The translations under genes and the position numbers were made by a program. Below are positions 1 to 7,492 of a stretch of 64,000 nt of DNA, in pieces. The notes below the pieces were generated by a model, which was not told the DNA's origin, ran no database searches, and was given only the letters and a program-made list of their open reading frames with translations. Within the stretch, counting starts at the first letter, position 1, and each line of letters starts with the position of its first letter. Source of the DNA: Lachnospiraceae bacterium (GTDB lineage: Bacteria; Bacillota; Clostridia; Lachnospirales; Lachnospiraceae). The stretch is taken from the NCBI GenBank assembly GCA_017394885.1, contig JAFPWO010000010.1:88010-152009 (forward strand), given 5' to 3'.

Positions 1-141
1 CGCCGTGCGGGCGTTGAATTCCTTCGTGAACTGCACGATGTTCAGACCGTGCTGGCCCAGAGCAGGACCGACGGGCGGGGCCGGGGTAGCCTTGCCGCCG
101 GGAATCTGCAGTTTGATGTAAGCTGTGATTTTCTTTGCCAT
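1..141 (-). CDS. rplK: 50S ribosomal protein L11, N-terminal part (cut by window edge)
   Basis: The 47 visible codons translate to a protein beginning [20 protein letters not shown] and continuing with the [11 protein letters not shown] segment, which is the L11 N-terminal domain that contacts 23S rRNA in the GTPase-associated centre. The rest lies outside the window. The ATG at 141 is preceded by a GGAGGAGCC ribosome binding site (about 146-154). It follows nusG by 67 bp on the same strand, the classic secE-nusG-rplK order, so it is expected to be co-transcribed from the promoter at 1223-1251. Identity is near certain; only the C-terminal two thirds is unseen. Confidence 0.97.
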   Translation of the reverse strand, partial: MAKKITAYIKLQIPGGKATPAPPVGPALGQHGLNIVQFTKEFNARTA

Positions 142-208
142 AACTGGCTCCTCCTAAAAATATTCCGGTTTCCCGGTTGCGTGGTATGAGGAGAAGGTCC
201 TCTTCCAC

Positions 209-724
209 TTACATGCGTTTGATCTCGGTGAACGCCAGCTCAACAGGCGTGGACCGGCCAAACATATCAACATTGATCGTCACGATCTGGCGACCCTCAT
301 TGATCGATTTGATGACGCCCGCGGTTCCTTCCCAGGCGCCGGAGATGACCGTCACGGTATCGCCGACCTTGAAGTCGATGACCATGCTCTCGGCATTGAT
401 GCCCATGCGGTCGATCTCTTCCTGGCTTAAGGGCACAGGCTTGCTTCCCGGACCCACGAAACCGGTCACGCCGCGGGTATTGCGGACGATGTACCAGGTA
501 TCGTCGTTCATGATCATCTTGACGATAACATAGCCCGGAAACATCTTCTTGGGCGAGACCTTCTTGACGCCGTTCTTTACTTCCACCACGTCCTGCATGG
601 GGACAGCGACTTCCTGGATAACATCCTGGAGCTTGCGGTTCTCAATGGTCTTCTCAAGATCGAGTTTTACTTTGTTTTCATAGCCGGAGTAGGTGTGAAC
701 CACATACCAGTTCGCTTCTGCCAT
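209..724 (-). CDS. nusG: Transcription termination/antitermination protein NusG
   Basis: A 171-residue protein of the usual NusG length. It starts MAEANWYVVHTYSGYENKVK, the NGN-domain signature that binds the RNA polymerase clamp, and ends with a KOW domain (about residues 118-170, VGDTVTVISGAWEGTAGVI) that contacts Rho or ribosomal protein S10. It modulates elongation pausing and couples transcription to translation. It lies 9 bp downstream of secE and is followed by rplK, the conserved order. The ATG at 724 has a GGAGAAC-like site just upstream. No oddities are seen. Confidence 0.98.
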   Translation of the reverse strand: MAEANWYVVHTYSGYENKVKLDLEKTIENRKLQDVIQEVAVPMQDVVEVKNGVKKVSPKKMFPGYVIVKMIMNDDTWYIVRNTRGVTGFVGPGSKPVPLSQEEIDRMGINAESMVIDFKVGDTVTVISGAWEGTAGVIKSINEGRQIVTINVDMFGRSTPVELAFTEIKRM

Positions 725-733
725 GATGTTCTC

Positions 734-940
734 CTAAATAACGAGCCCCAGACCGAACTTTACCACCGCGTCGATGATGGCAATCAGGACGCCCAGAACC
801 ACGCCGAAGAAAATAACGGCGCCGGTTTCTTTGGCTACGGTACCCTTGCTGGGCCAGATGATCTTCTTGAATTCGGATTTCACTCCCTTGAAAAAGCCGG
901 TCTTTTTGACGGGAGCCTCATTTTTCTTCTCGTCAGCCAT
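734..940 (-). CDS. secE: Preprotein translocase subunit SecE
   Basis: A short 68-residue protein with a charged N-terminus (MADEKKNEAPVKKTG), the amphipathic segment FFKGVKSEFKKIIWPSKGTV that carries the conserved K-x-W-P-x motif, and one transmembrane helix (about residues 40-65). This is the single-span Gram-positive SecE that clamps SecY in the translocon. It sits between rpmG and nusG, as in most Firmicutes. Confidence 0.96.
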   Translation of the reverse strand: MADEKKNEAPVKKTGFFKGVKSEFKKIIWPSKGTVAKETGAVIFFGVVLGVLIAIIDAVVKFGLGLVI

Positions 941-955
941 AACAACCTCTGCTGA

Positions 956-1105
956 TTATTTGCTTTCTCTGTGAAGCGTGTGCTTCTTGCAGAAGGGGCA
1001 GTACTTCTTGGTCTCAAGGCGCTCCGGATGAGCTTTCTTTTCCTTTGTGGTGTTGTAGTTTCTCTGCTTGCATTCCGTGCAGGACAAGGTAATTCTGGTA
1101 CGCAT
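956..1105 (-). CDS. rpmG: 50S ribosomal protein L33
   Basis: A 49-residue ORF beginning [20 protein letters not shown] and ending [12 protein letters not shown]. It has two CxxC pairs (CTEC and CPFC), so it is the zinc-binding (C+) form of L33. In Firmicutes with two L33 copies the C+ form is the zinc-replete one; whether a C-minus paralogue exists elsewhere cannot be seen. It is the first gene of the rpmG-secE-nusG-rplK group, with a leader of roughly 110 nt after the promoter at 1223-1251. Confidence 0.95.
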   Translation of the reverse strand: MRTRITLSCTECKQRNYNTTKEKKAHPERLETKKYCPFCKKHTLHRESK

Positions 1106-1196
1106 TTCGCATCCTCCCTTTGTTTTAGCCGGCTTCCCCGGCCATCATCGATCTGTCAAAGCCCCTTTCGGACGGCCTTTTGCCGTACCAAAAAAA

Positions 1197-1243
1197 AGAC
1201 TTAAAAAGTCGACGGCTTGAATACTATATCAAAAGCCGCCGAC
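1197..1243 (-). terminator. Terminator of the Nudix gene, overlapping the rpmG promoter
   Basis: On the minus strand an 11-bp stem (arms 1233-1243 and 1208-1218, one mismatch, 14-nt loop) is followed by TTTTTAAGTC and a further run of eight T. This is a rho-independent terminator located 30 bp after the Nudix stop codon. Its loop contains the -10 box of the promoter for rpmG. Confidence 0.7.
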
Positions 1244-1251
1244 TGTGTCAA
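1223..1251 (-). promoter_or_regulatory. SIGMA-A promoter for rpmG-secE-nusG-rplK
   Basis: On the minus strand TTGACA (1246-1251) and TATAGT (1223-1228) are separated by exactly 17 bp, a near-consensus housekeeping promoter. Transcription would begin near 1216. The promoter lies inside the terminator-like hairpin of the upstream Nudix gene (1208-1243). Confidence 0.85.
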
Positions 1252-1275
1252 GTATTTTTTCCAAGTTTTTATTGC

Positions 1276-1824
1276 TTACAGCATTAATATCCTTGCTGCT
1301 TTCAGCACCGCCATCTGCGTCTTGCAATCCGGGATTTTACCCGCCATGATCTCCTCGATCACCGCCGCGATCGGCCGCTTTTCCACAAAAAGGAATTCAT
1401 CCTCATCCAGATGGCTTGCCCCTTCGTGCAGGTCTGTCGCGAGAAACACATGGATCGCCTCGTCGCTGTAAGCCGGGGCGGAGTACATGAGCCCCAGGCT
1501 CGTCCAGGTATCCGCGGTCAGGCCCGTCTCCTCCCACAGTTCCCGCCTGGCCGCCGCCAGCGGATCTTCCGCCTTACTGTCCAGCTTCCCGGCGGGGATC
1601 TCCGTGATCACTTCATTGAAGGGGTAACGGAACTGCCGCTCCACATAGATCTCATTCTGATCGTTGACCGGAACGATGCAGACCGCGCCGACGTGCCGCA
1701 TGACCTCCCGCACGCCTTCGTGGCCGCCCGGCAGGCGTATCACATCCCGTTCGATCCGCATAATGCGGCCGTCGTATATTAGTTCAGAAGAAAGCTGCTC
1801 TTCCCGAAGATTCTGTTCATTCAT
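1276..1824 (-). CDS. Nudix hydrolase, ADP-ribose pyrophosphatase type
   Basis: A protein of about 182 residues starting MNEQNLREEQLSS. It contains the Nudix box GKLDSKAEDPLAAARRELWEETGL, with the catalytic REL-x-EE-x-G core, in the arrangement of ADP-ribose pyrophosphatases (E-IPAGKLD upstream). The box has one extra residue between the first Gly and Glu relative to the textbook Gx5E spacing. It likely hydrolyses ADP-ribose or similar nucleoside diphosphate derivatives to AMP plus a sugar phosphate in the cytosol. I chose the ATG at 1824 because GGGAGG lies 10 nt upstream; an upstream in-frame ATG (1833) is too close to that site. A TATACT -10 box lies at 1848-1853, with a poor -35. Confidence 0.85.
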   Translation of the reverse strand: MNEQNLREEQLSSELIYDGRIMRIERDVIRLPGGHEGVREVMRHVGAVCIVPVNDQNEIYVERQFRYPFNEVITEIPAGKLDSKAEDPLAAARRELWEETGLTADTWTSLGLMYSAPAYSDEAIHVFLATDLHEGASHLDEDEFLFVEKRPIAAVIEEIMAGKIPDCKTQMAVLKAARILML

Positions 1825-1931
1825 CCTGTCCATTCCTCCCGGGAGACAGTATATCACAAAGGAGGGCCAAAAGAAACCGTCCCTTTTAGCTTGGACACGG
1901 GCAAAAGTTCACAAAAACTTCACAATTTTTA

Positions 1932-1973
1932 TTAGCACTCACTATTGACGAGTGCTAACAATTGTGCTATAGT
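1932..1973 (+). promoter_or_regulatory. CIRCE operator (HrcA) and promoter of hsp20
   Basis: TTAGCACTC (1932-1940), nine bases, then GAGTGCTAA (1950-1958): an exact match to the CIRCE inverted repeat bound by the heat-shock repressor HrcA. It overlaps the -35 of a promoter TTGACG (1945-1950), 17 bp, TATAGT (1968-1973). The gene downstream is therefore expected to be repressed by HrcA at low temperature and released on heat or protein-folding stress. Confidence 0.95.
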
Positions 1974-2054
1974 AAAGCCACAGCAAGGGAAAAGGACCCC
2001 GGCTGGAAGAAAACAATAAGGCTTCGGCCTGCAGGGATAAAGGAGGAATGAATC

Positions 2055-2516
2055 ATGTTGTACCCTAGCATTTTTGGTAATGACTTCTTTGAGGATTGGA
2101 TGAACTTCCCGACACTGGACCGTCACATGAGAGACGCGAACCGTGAGATGCGGAAGCTGGAGCATGAATTCAACGGCCTGGGCGGCCTGATGCGTACCGA
2201 CGTAAAGGAAGATGAGAACGGCTATGAAGTCCATATCGATCTGCCCGGCTTCAAGAAAGAAGACGTGAAGGCGGAACTGAAAGACGGCTACATGACCATC
2301 AGCGCGTCCCGCAGCAGCGAGACCAAGGAAGGCAGCAAGTTCGTACGCCGCGAGCGTTACGTGGGCAACGTATCCCGGAGCTTCTACGTCGGCGAACAGC
2401 TGACCGAGGAAGACATCAAAGCGAAATTCGAAGACGGCGTGCTGAAGATCACGCTGCCGAAGAAAGAGATCCAGCCGAAGGTCGAGGAAAAGAAATATAT
2501 CTCCATCGAGGGATGA
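2055..2516 (+). CDS. Hsp20/alpha-crystallin family small heat shock protein
   Basis: A 153-residue protein with the Hsp20 layout: a short N-terminal arm (MLYPSIFGNDFFEDWMNFP), the alpha-crystallin domain (about residues 42-140, containing VHIDLPGFKKEDVKAELKDGYMTI and FEDGVLKITLPK), and a C-terminal tail. It is an ATP-independent holdase that binds unfolding proteins as oligomers. AGGAGG at 2041-2046 sits 8 nt before the ATG. Control by HrcA is inferred from the CIRCE element in its promoter. It is monocistronic, since a strong terminator follows. Confidence 0.96.
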   Translation: MLYPSIFGNDFFEDWMNFPTLDRHMRDANREMRKLEHEFNGLGGLMRTDVKEDENGYEVHIDLPGFKKEDVKAELKDGYMTISASRSSETKEGSKFVRRERYVGNVSRSFYVGEQLTEEDIKAKFEDGVLKITLPKKEIQPKVEEKKYISIEG

Positions 2517-2534
2517 TCTGCTTTCTCATACCTG

Positions 2535-2568
2535 CAGCGGCGATGCAAAGCATCGCCGCTGTTTTTTT
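2535..2568 (+). terminator. Rho-independent terminator after hsp20
   Basis: A perfect 12-bp stem (2535-2546 with 2550-2561) with a 3-nt AAA loop, followed by seven T (2562-2568). Confidence 0.93.
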
Positions 2569-2570
2569 AT

Positions 2571-2599
2571 TTGCTTTGAGGACGGGGCTGCGTTATAAT
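2571..2599 (+). promoter_or_regulatory. Promoter of the TrkA-C membrane protein gene
   Basis: TTGCTT (2571-2576), 17 bp, TATAAT (2594-2599), 35 bp before the chosen start codon. Confidence 0.7.
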
Positions 2600-2633
2600 A
2601 TGGATAAGAACAGACTTGTCCGGGAGAATATCC

Positions 2634-3347
2634 ATGAATATCTACGTAGCCGCCTTCCTGTTTGCTGTTATTATTCTTCTGTATTGGGTTATTTCAGAAT
2701 TTTTCACGATCCTCTTCCGCTTTACCGGCCTTCCGGAGGAAAAGGCCCGCTTTCAGGTCACCTCTCTTCTGACCGGCTGCGGATTTACGACCCGGGAAAG
2801 TGAGATGATCATCTCCTCCCGGCGCCGGCGGCGCATGGCCCGGATCACGATGCTCTTCGGCTACGTATTCAACATCACGATCGTTTCCGCGCTGGTCAAC
2901 ATCATTATTTCCCTGAAAGAAACACAGGTACGCGGGTATTTCTGGAGCATCCTGTTCCCGCTCGCCGCCATTACTATCATACTCGTCTTCATGCGGGTTC
3001 CGGCAGTACACGCCTGGGGCGACAGGCTCCTGAGAAAACTTGCCGGCCGATTCATCCGCAGGGAACGCCGCAACAGCATCCAGCTGCTGGATTATATCGG
3101 AGACGGATCCATTGCCCAGATCGAGCTGGTCACCATCCCGGAAGCGCTGCAGGGGATCCCCCTCTCGAAGACCGGTCTGAAAAACGATAACAATATTCTG
3201 GTCATGCTGATCGAACATAAGGGTGAAAAAGCGGTGCCCGCCAAGGCTGATACCGTATTCCGGGAAGAGGATCATCTCACGGTTTTCGGCGATTACAACA
3301 CGCTCTGCAAGATATTCGAAGCCAATGAACTCTTCACCAACGATTGA
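2634..3347 (+). CDS. Membrane protein with C-terminal TrkA-C (RCK) domain
   Basis: A protein of about 237 residues. Three hydrophobic segments (near residues 2-30, 70-90 and 104-124) are followed by a basic linker and a C-terminal domain of about 75 residues (IGDGSIAQIELVTIPEALQG ... DHLTVFGDYNTLCKIFE) that matches the TrkA-C fold, which binds nucleotides such as c-di-AMP in potassium and other ion transporters. The soluble domain is cytoplasmic. I start at the ATG at 2634, preceded by CCGGGAGAA; an in-frame ATG at 2616 is also possible. The substrate is unknown: the N-terminal part is not a recognisable channel pore, and it contains GFTTRESEMI. It ends 50 bp before dpaL. Confidence 0.75.
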   Translation: MNIYVAAFLFAVIILLYWVISEFFTILFRFTGLPEEKARFQVTSLLTGCGFTTRESEMIISSRRRRRMARITMLFGYVFNITIVSALVNIIISLKETQVRGYFWSILFPLAAITIILVFMRVPAVHAWGDRLLRKLAGRFIRRERRNSIQLLDYIGDGSIAQIELVTIPEALQGIPLSKTGLKNDNNILVMLIEHKGEKAVPAKADTVFREEDHLTVFGDYNTLCKIFEANELFTND

Positions 3348-3396
3348 TCCGGATAAGCTCCGCACCGCCGTCCATTTGCTGCAAGAGAGGTAACTT

Positions 3397-4587
3397 ATGG
3401 AACTTAAGGTTCAGGATTTTTCGGTACTTTTTCCGCAAAATAACCGTTTCCCGCCGGCTGATGCCGCTTTCGGCCCGGACAAAGCCCGGCTGGCCAAGCG
3501 CTTTCACAACAGCCTCCCGTTTTACGCCCCGACAAAACTCGTCGCACTTTCCGATCTGGCCAGGGAATATGGCATCGGCGGCATTTTCGTGAAAGATGAA
3601 TCCACCCGCTTCGGGCTGAAGGCCTTCAAGGGCCTGGGCGGAAGCTACGCCATGTTCCGGATCCTGTGCGAAAAGCTCGGGCTGGATCCGGAGGAAGCCG
3701 ACTTTATGACGTTCCAGGATCCCGCGGTCCGGGCGGTCTGCCGGCGCTTCCGCTTTTATACGGCGACCGACGGCAATCACGGCAAAGGCGTTTCCTGGGC
3801 GGCCGGCCTGTTCGGCTGCGATTCCTTCGTCTTCATGCCGGCCGGGTCCTCCGAAGCCCGCCGGCGCGCCATTGAGGAGGCCGGCACAGCCAAAGCGGTG
3901 ATCACGGAGGGCAATTATGACGAAGCCGTGGAGACAGCCCGCCTCGAGGCAGAAAAAAACGGCGGCATCCTGATCCAGGACACCGCATGGGAAGGCTACC
4001 GGCAGATTCCGGAGTGGATCATCGACGGGTATCTGACCCTGGCCGCCGAAGCGGCCGGGCAGCTGGGCGGCCGCGTCCCGACCCATCTTTTCCTGCAGGC
4101 CGGCGTCGGCGCCATGGCCGGCGGCCTGCTGGATTATTTCCGGCGGCTCTTCCCGGCGCAGCCGCCCCGCACCGTCCTTGCCGAACCCCGCGAGGCCAAC
4201 TGCCATTATGTTTCCGCGCAGGCTGCGGACGGGGAAGCGCACACGGTCGGCGGCAATCCGGTAACTATTATGGCCGGGCTGAACTGCGGGACCCCCTGCC
4301 TGGTCACCTGGCCCATCATCCGGGGCCACAGCTTCGCGTTCTGCGCCTGCGACGATATCATCACCCGCGAGGGCATGCGGACCTTCGCGCACCCGCATGG
4401 GAGCGATCCTGCCGTCACAGCCGGAGAATCCGGCGCGGTGACCCTGGGTCTCCTGCTGCGGATCCTGCGGGATGCGGCCCTTCGTGAAGCCTTCGGATTT
4501 ACGCAGGATTCGAACGTCCTCCTCATCAATACGGAAGGCGATACCGACCCGGACGTCTACCGGGAAATCGTCTCAGGACAGATTTAA
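3397..4587 (+). CDS. dpaL: Diaminopropionate ammonia-lyase (PLP enzyme)
   Basis: A 396-residue protein of the same length as E. coli YgeX/DpaL. It contains the PLP-lysine motif RFGLKAFKGLGG (Lys78), a GNHGKGVSWAAG phosphate/substrate loop and the glycine-rich QAGVGAMAGG segment of fold-type II PLP enzymes. It converts 2,3-diaminopropionate to pyruvate and two ammonia in the cytosol. The start is the ATG at 3397 after GAGAGGTAACTT. It probably follows the TrkA-C gene in the same transcript. Its last 15 bp overlap the convergent EamA gene. Confidence 0.9.
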   Translation: MELKVQDFSVLFPQNNRFPPADAAFGPDKARLAKRFHNSLPFYAPTKLVALSDLAREYGIGGIFVKDESTRFGLKAFKGLGGSYAMFRILCEKLGLDPEEADFMTFQDPAVRAVCRRFRFYTATDGNHGKGVSWAAGLFGCDSFVFMPAGSSEARRRAIEEAGTAKAVITEGNYDEAVETARLEAEKNGGILIQDTAWEGYRQIPEWIIDGYLTLAAEAAGQLGGRVPTHLFLQAGVGAMAGGLLDYFRRLFPAQPPRTVLAEPREANCHYVSAQAADGEAHTVGGNPVTIMAGLNCGTPCLVTWPIIRGHSFAFCACDDIITREGMRTFAHPHGSDPAVTAGESGAVTLGLLLRILRDAALREAFGFTQDSNVLLINTEGDTDPDVYREIVSGQI

Positions 4588-5436
4588 AAGGACCAGCGCG
4601 CCGAGGATCAGCACCAGGCCGTATACCTGCCGCCTGCCGAGCCTCTCCCGGAAGAAAAGGATCCCGGCGGTCATGACGATCAGGATAGAGCCCACGCTGA
4701 AGACCGGGTACACCACATCTGCGGGCAGGGTAAGCAGCGCCTTCAGCAGGAAGAAGGAAGAAAAGTAGTTGGGTATCCCCACCAGAATACCGGCAGCCAG
4801 TTCCCCGAACTTAAGGGACCTGCCGGTCTTCTTTTTTTCTGCGCGGGACAGGATAAAGGTCAGTACGGCAGCCGTCAGGAAGAGGAAGAAAAAGTAGCGG
4901 GTGTCCTCCCGCTGGTCTCCCAGGCGGGAAAAGATCTTCGCCATGCTTTCGCTGCTGCCGCAGGCAAGCAGGGTAAGCAGCAGCACGGCCAGGCCCCCGC
5001 GGCTTTCTCCGGCGCGCGCCGCGCCTTCCCCGGCGCCGGTATTGATCAGCCAGATGGCGCCGACCGCCAGCCCCAGTCCCAGGATCTTCAAAAAAGAAGG
5101 GATCTCTTTAAAAAATACAAAGCTGATCAGAAGGGGAACGATCAGTCCCAGCTTGGAGAAGGCCGCGGTCAGGGTCGCCCCGTTCCGCGCCACACTGGTC
5201 TGCGTCAGGACCAGCCCCGCCACATACAAAAAGCCGCCCGCCGCGCTCATCAGCAAGGTAGGCGTGCTGACAGAAAAAAGCTGTCCCTTCTGCGGCATCT
5301 GCAGAAAGGCGATCAGCATGCAGGTCAGATAATTGCCCAGAATAATGCCGAAGCGGTTTCCTTTCGGATCCCGGAAAAGCTTCAGCACCAGGGTGAGGAT
5401 CGCGCTGCTCAGCGCAGCCAGCAGGAGAAAAGACAT
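4573..5436 (-). CDS. EamA/DMT-family transporter
   Basis: A 287-residue, very hydrophobic protein with about ten predicted membrane helices arranged as two five-helix repeats. The glycine-rich ends of each repeat (LGLGLAVGAIWLINTGAGEG and GSILIVMTAGILFFRERLGRRQVYGLVLILGALVLL) are typical of drug/metabolite transporters of the EamA family. The substrate cannot be inferred. It lies downstream of glmS on the same strand, separated by a hairpin (5475-5504), so it may be only partly co-transcribed. Its 3' end overlaps dpaL by 15 bp in convergent orientation. Confidence 0.85.
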   Translation of the reverse strand: MSFLLLAALSSAILTLVLKLFRDPKGNRFGIILGNYLTCMLIAFLQMPQKGQLFSVSTPTLLMSAAGGFLYVAGLVLTQTSVARNGATLTAAFSKLGLIVPLLISFVFFKEIPSFLKILGLGLAVGAIWLINTGAGEGAARAGESRGGLAVLLLTLLACGSSESMAKIFSRLGDQREDTRYFFFLFLTAAVLTFILSRAEKKKTGRSLKFGELAAGILVGIPNYFSSFFLLKALLTLPADVVYPVFSVGSILIVMTAGILFFRERLGRRQVYGLVLILGALVLLNLS

Positions 5437-5474
5437 GCCAAAACTCCTTTTTCGGCCCGGAGCCGGAACAGACA

Positions 5475-5504
5475 GGGGCTGAACAGCAACTGCCGTTCAG
5501 CCCC
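5475..5504 (-). terminator. Hairpin after glmS, probable terminator
   Basis: A perfect 10-bp stem (arms 5475-5484 and 5495-5504, 10-nt loop) lies 25 bp after the glmS stop codon. The following minus-strand sequence has only a weak T-rich tract, so termination may be partial and read through into the EamA gene. Confidence 0.5.
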
Positions 5505-5528
5505 ATCCTGCGTTTTCAGCCGTTTAAT

Positions 5529-7397
5529 TTATTCTACGGTAACCGATTTGGCCAGATTGCGGGGTTTGTCCGCATCCAGGCCGCGGGAGATGCTCAGATA
5601 ATAGCCCATCAGCTGCAGCGGGATCACGGTCAGCGAGCCCATGAAGTGCTCGTCCACTCTCGGGACGTAGAAGGTGAAGTCCGCGGTATCCTCCAGGCTG
5701 TAGTTGCCGTTGGATGTCAGGCCCATCAGATACGCGCCGCGCGACTTGCACTCTGCCAGATTGCTGACGGTCTTCTCCATCAGGTGCTTCTGCGTCAGGA
5801 CCCCGATGACCAGCGTCCCCGGCTCGATCAGGCTGATCGTGCCGTGCTTAAGTTCGCCGGCGGCGTAGGCTTCCGAATGGATGTAGCTGATCTCCTTCAT
5901 CTTGAGGCTTCCCTCCAGGCAGATCGCGTAGTCCAGGCCGCGGCCGATAAAGAAGGCGTCCTTTTCCGCCGAGAACTTGGCGGCAAACCACTGCAGGCGC
6001 TCCTTGTTCTCCAGAATCCGCTCCACCTTGGACGGGATCGTCTTGATCTCGCTCAGATAATACTGATACTGCTCCTCATCGATCACGCCGCGCACGAAAG
6101 CGAACTGCACGGTGAGCAGATACATGGTAAGCAGCTGCGTGGAATAGGCCTTGGTCGTCGCCACGGCGATCTCCGGCCCCGCGATCGTATAGATCACATT
6201 GTCCGCCTCGCGGGCGATGGAGGAGCCGACCACGTTGACGATCGCCAGCGTCCGGATCCCCATGGCCTTGGCCTCCCGGAGGGCTTCCAGGCTGTCCGCG
6301 GTCTCGCCGGACTGGGAAATGATGATGACCAGATCCGAGGGCTTGAGCAGGAGCTTGCGGTAACGGAATTCGGATGCCAGCTCCGTCCGCACCGGGATAT
6401 TCGCGATATCCTCGATCACATACTGCGAGGCCATCCCCACATGCCAGGCCGAACCGCAGGCCACGATATGGATGCGCTCGATGCCGCGGATGGTCTCATC
6501 ATCCAGGCCCGCCCCGGTCAGATCGATCTTCTGCTCCTTGACCAGGCTGTTGAAGGTGTCCATCAGCGCGCGCGGCTGCTCATGGATCTCCTTGATCATA
6601 AAGTGCTCGTAGCCGCCCTTTTCGGCCGCCTCGACATCCCAGGTGATGGTGGTCGATTCCTTCTTGACGGTATCGCCGTTCAGGTCGTAGAAGGTGACCT
6701 CGCCGGGAACGATCCGGGCCATTTCCAGATTGTCGATGTAATACACCTGCCGGGTGTACTTGAGCAGGGCCGGGACGTCGGAAGCCACAAAGCCTTCCCC
6801 CTCCGTCACGCCGACGATCAGCGGCGCATCCTTGCGGGCCACGTAGATCTCGCCGGGATAATCCTTGAACATCACGGCCAGCGCATAGCTGCCGCGCATA
6901 CGGACCATGGTCTTGGAGAGGGCGTCGATCGGGCCAACCTTGTACTTTTTATAGTAATAGTCCACCATTTTGATGGCGACTTCCGTATCCGTCTCGCTGT
7001 AGAACGTATACTTATTGCTGATCAGCTTGGTCTTCAGCTCCGCGAAGTTTTCAATAATGCCGTTATGCACGCCGACCACTTCGGAATCGTCCGTCGTGAC
7101 GCCGTTATCCATGATATTGCCCGAAACATGCGGATGCGCGTTCAGCTCGCTCGGCTCCCCGTGGGTCGCCCAGCGCGTATGGCCGATCCCGACCGTCCCG
7201 ACCAGGGTGCGGCCGTCATCGGTCTTTTCCGCGAGCAGGCGAAGACGTCCTTTGGTCTTTACCACGCGGACCGATGCGTCTCCGTCCCGGACCGCAAGAC
7301 CGGCTGAATCATAGCCCCGATACTCCAGTCTGGCCAGTCCGTCCAGAAGAATGGGAGCCGCCTGGCGGTTCCCGGTATATCCCACTATTCCGCACAT
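5529..7397 (-). CDS. glmS: Glutamine--fructose-6-phosphate aminotransferase (isomerizing)
   Basis: A 622-residue protein with the full GlmS architecture: N-terminal Ntn glutaminase (MCGIVGYTGNRQ, where Cys2 becomes the nucleophile after Met removal), then two SIS isomerase domains (about residues 300-430 and 470-610, with HIVACGSAWHVGMAS and SQSGETADSLEAL) and the family C-terminus DADKPRNLAKSVTVE. It makes glucosamine-6-phosphate, the first committed step to UDP-GlcNAc for peptidoglycan. AAGGTG precedes the ATG. The 5' leader is only about 50 nt, too short for a glmS ribozyme, so control must be by other means. Confidence 0.98.
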   Translation of the reverse strand: MCGIVGYTGNRQAAPILLDGLARLEYRGYDSAGLAVRDGDASVRVVKTKGRLRLLAEKTDDGRTLVGTVGIGHTRWATHGEPSELNAHPHVSGNIMDNGVTTDDSEVVGVHNGIIENFAELKTKLISNKYTFYSETDTEVAIKMVDYYYKKYKVGPIDALSKTMVRMRGSYALAVMFKDYPGEIYVARKDAPLIVGVTEGEGFVASDVPALLKYTRQVYYIDNLEMARIVPGEVTFYDLNGDTVKKESTTITWDVEAAEKGGYEHFMIKEIHEQPRALMDTFNSLVKEQKIDLTGAGLDDETIRGIERIHIVACGSAWHVGMASQYVIEDIANIPVRTELASEFRYRKLLLKPSDLVIIISQSGETADSLEALREAKAMGIRTLAIVNVVGSSIAREADNVIYTIAGPEIAVATTKAYSTQLLTMYLLTVQFAFVRGVIDEEQYQYYLSEIKTIPSKVERILENKERLQWFAAKFSAEKDAFFIGRGLDYAICLEGSLKMKEISYIHSEAYAAGELKHGTISLIEPGTLVIGVLTQKHLMEKTVSNLAECKSRGAYLMGLTSNGNYSLEDTADFTFYVPRVDEHFMGSLTVIPLQLMGYYLSISRGLDADKPRNLAKSVTVE

Positions 7398-7448
7398 ATT
7401 ATTTCACCTTATTCATTCAAATTTCCGCTTCGCGGATCAATCTAATTT

Positions 7449-7477
7449 ATTATACACTGTTTTGCCGAAAAGCTCAA
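7449..7477 (-). promoter_or_regulatory. Promoter of glmS
   Basis: On the minus strand TTGAGC (7472-7477), 17 bp, TATAAT (7449-7454), about 50 bp upstream of the start codon. Confidence 0.8.
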
Positions 7478-7492
7478 CCGGGATTATTCCGG

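Noticed and set aside
5646..7307. Long plus-strand reading frame opposite glmS (similarly 7274-9070, 27847-29688, 54185-55564, 62100-63107)
   Set aside because: These lie entirely or almost entirely antisense to well-supported genes, have Arg/His/Asp-rich composition typical of GC-rich shadows, and no ribosome binding sites or recognisable domains.
7398..7492. Possible glmS ribozyme upstream of glmS
   Set aside because: The promoter lies at 7449-7477, leaving a leader of about 50 nt, too short for the ribozyme, and no core sequence is visible.
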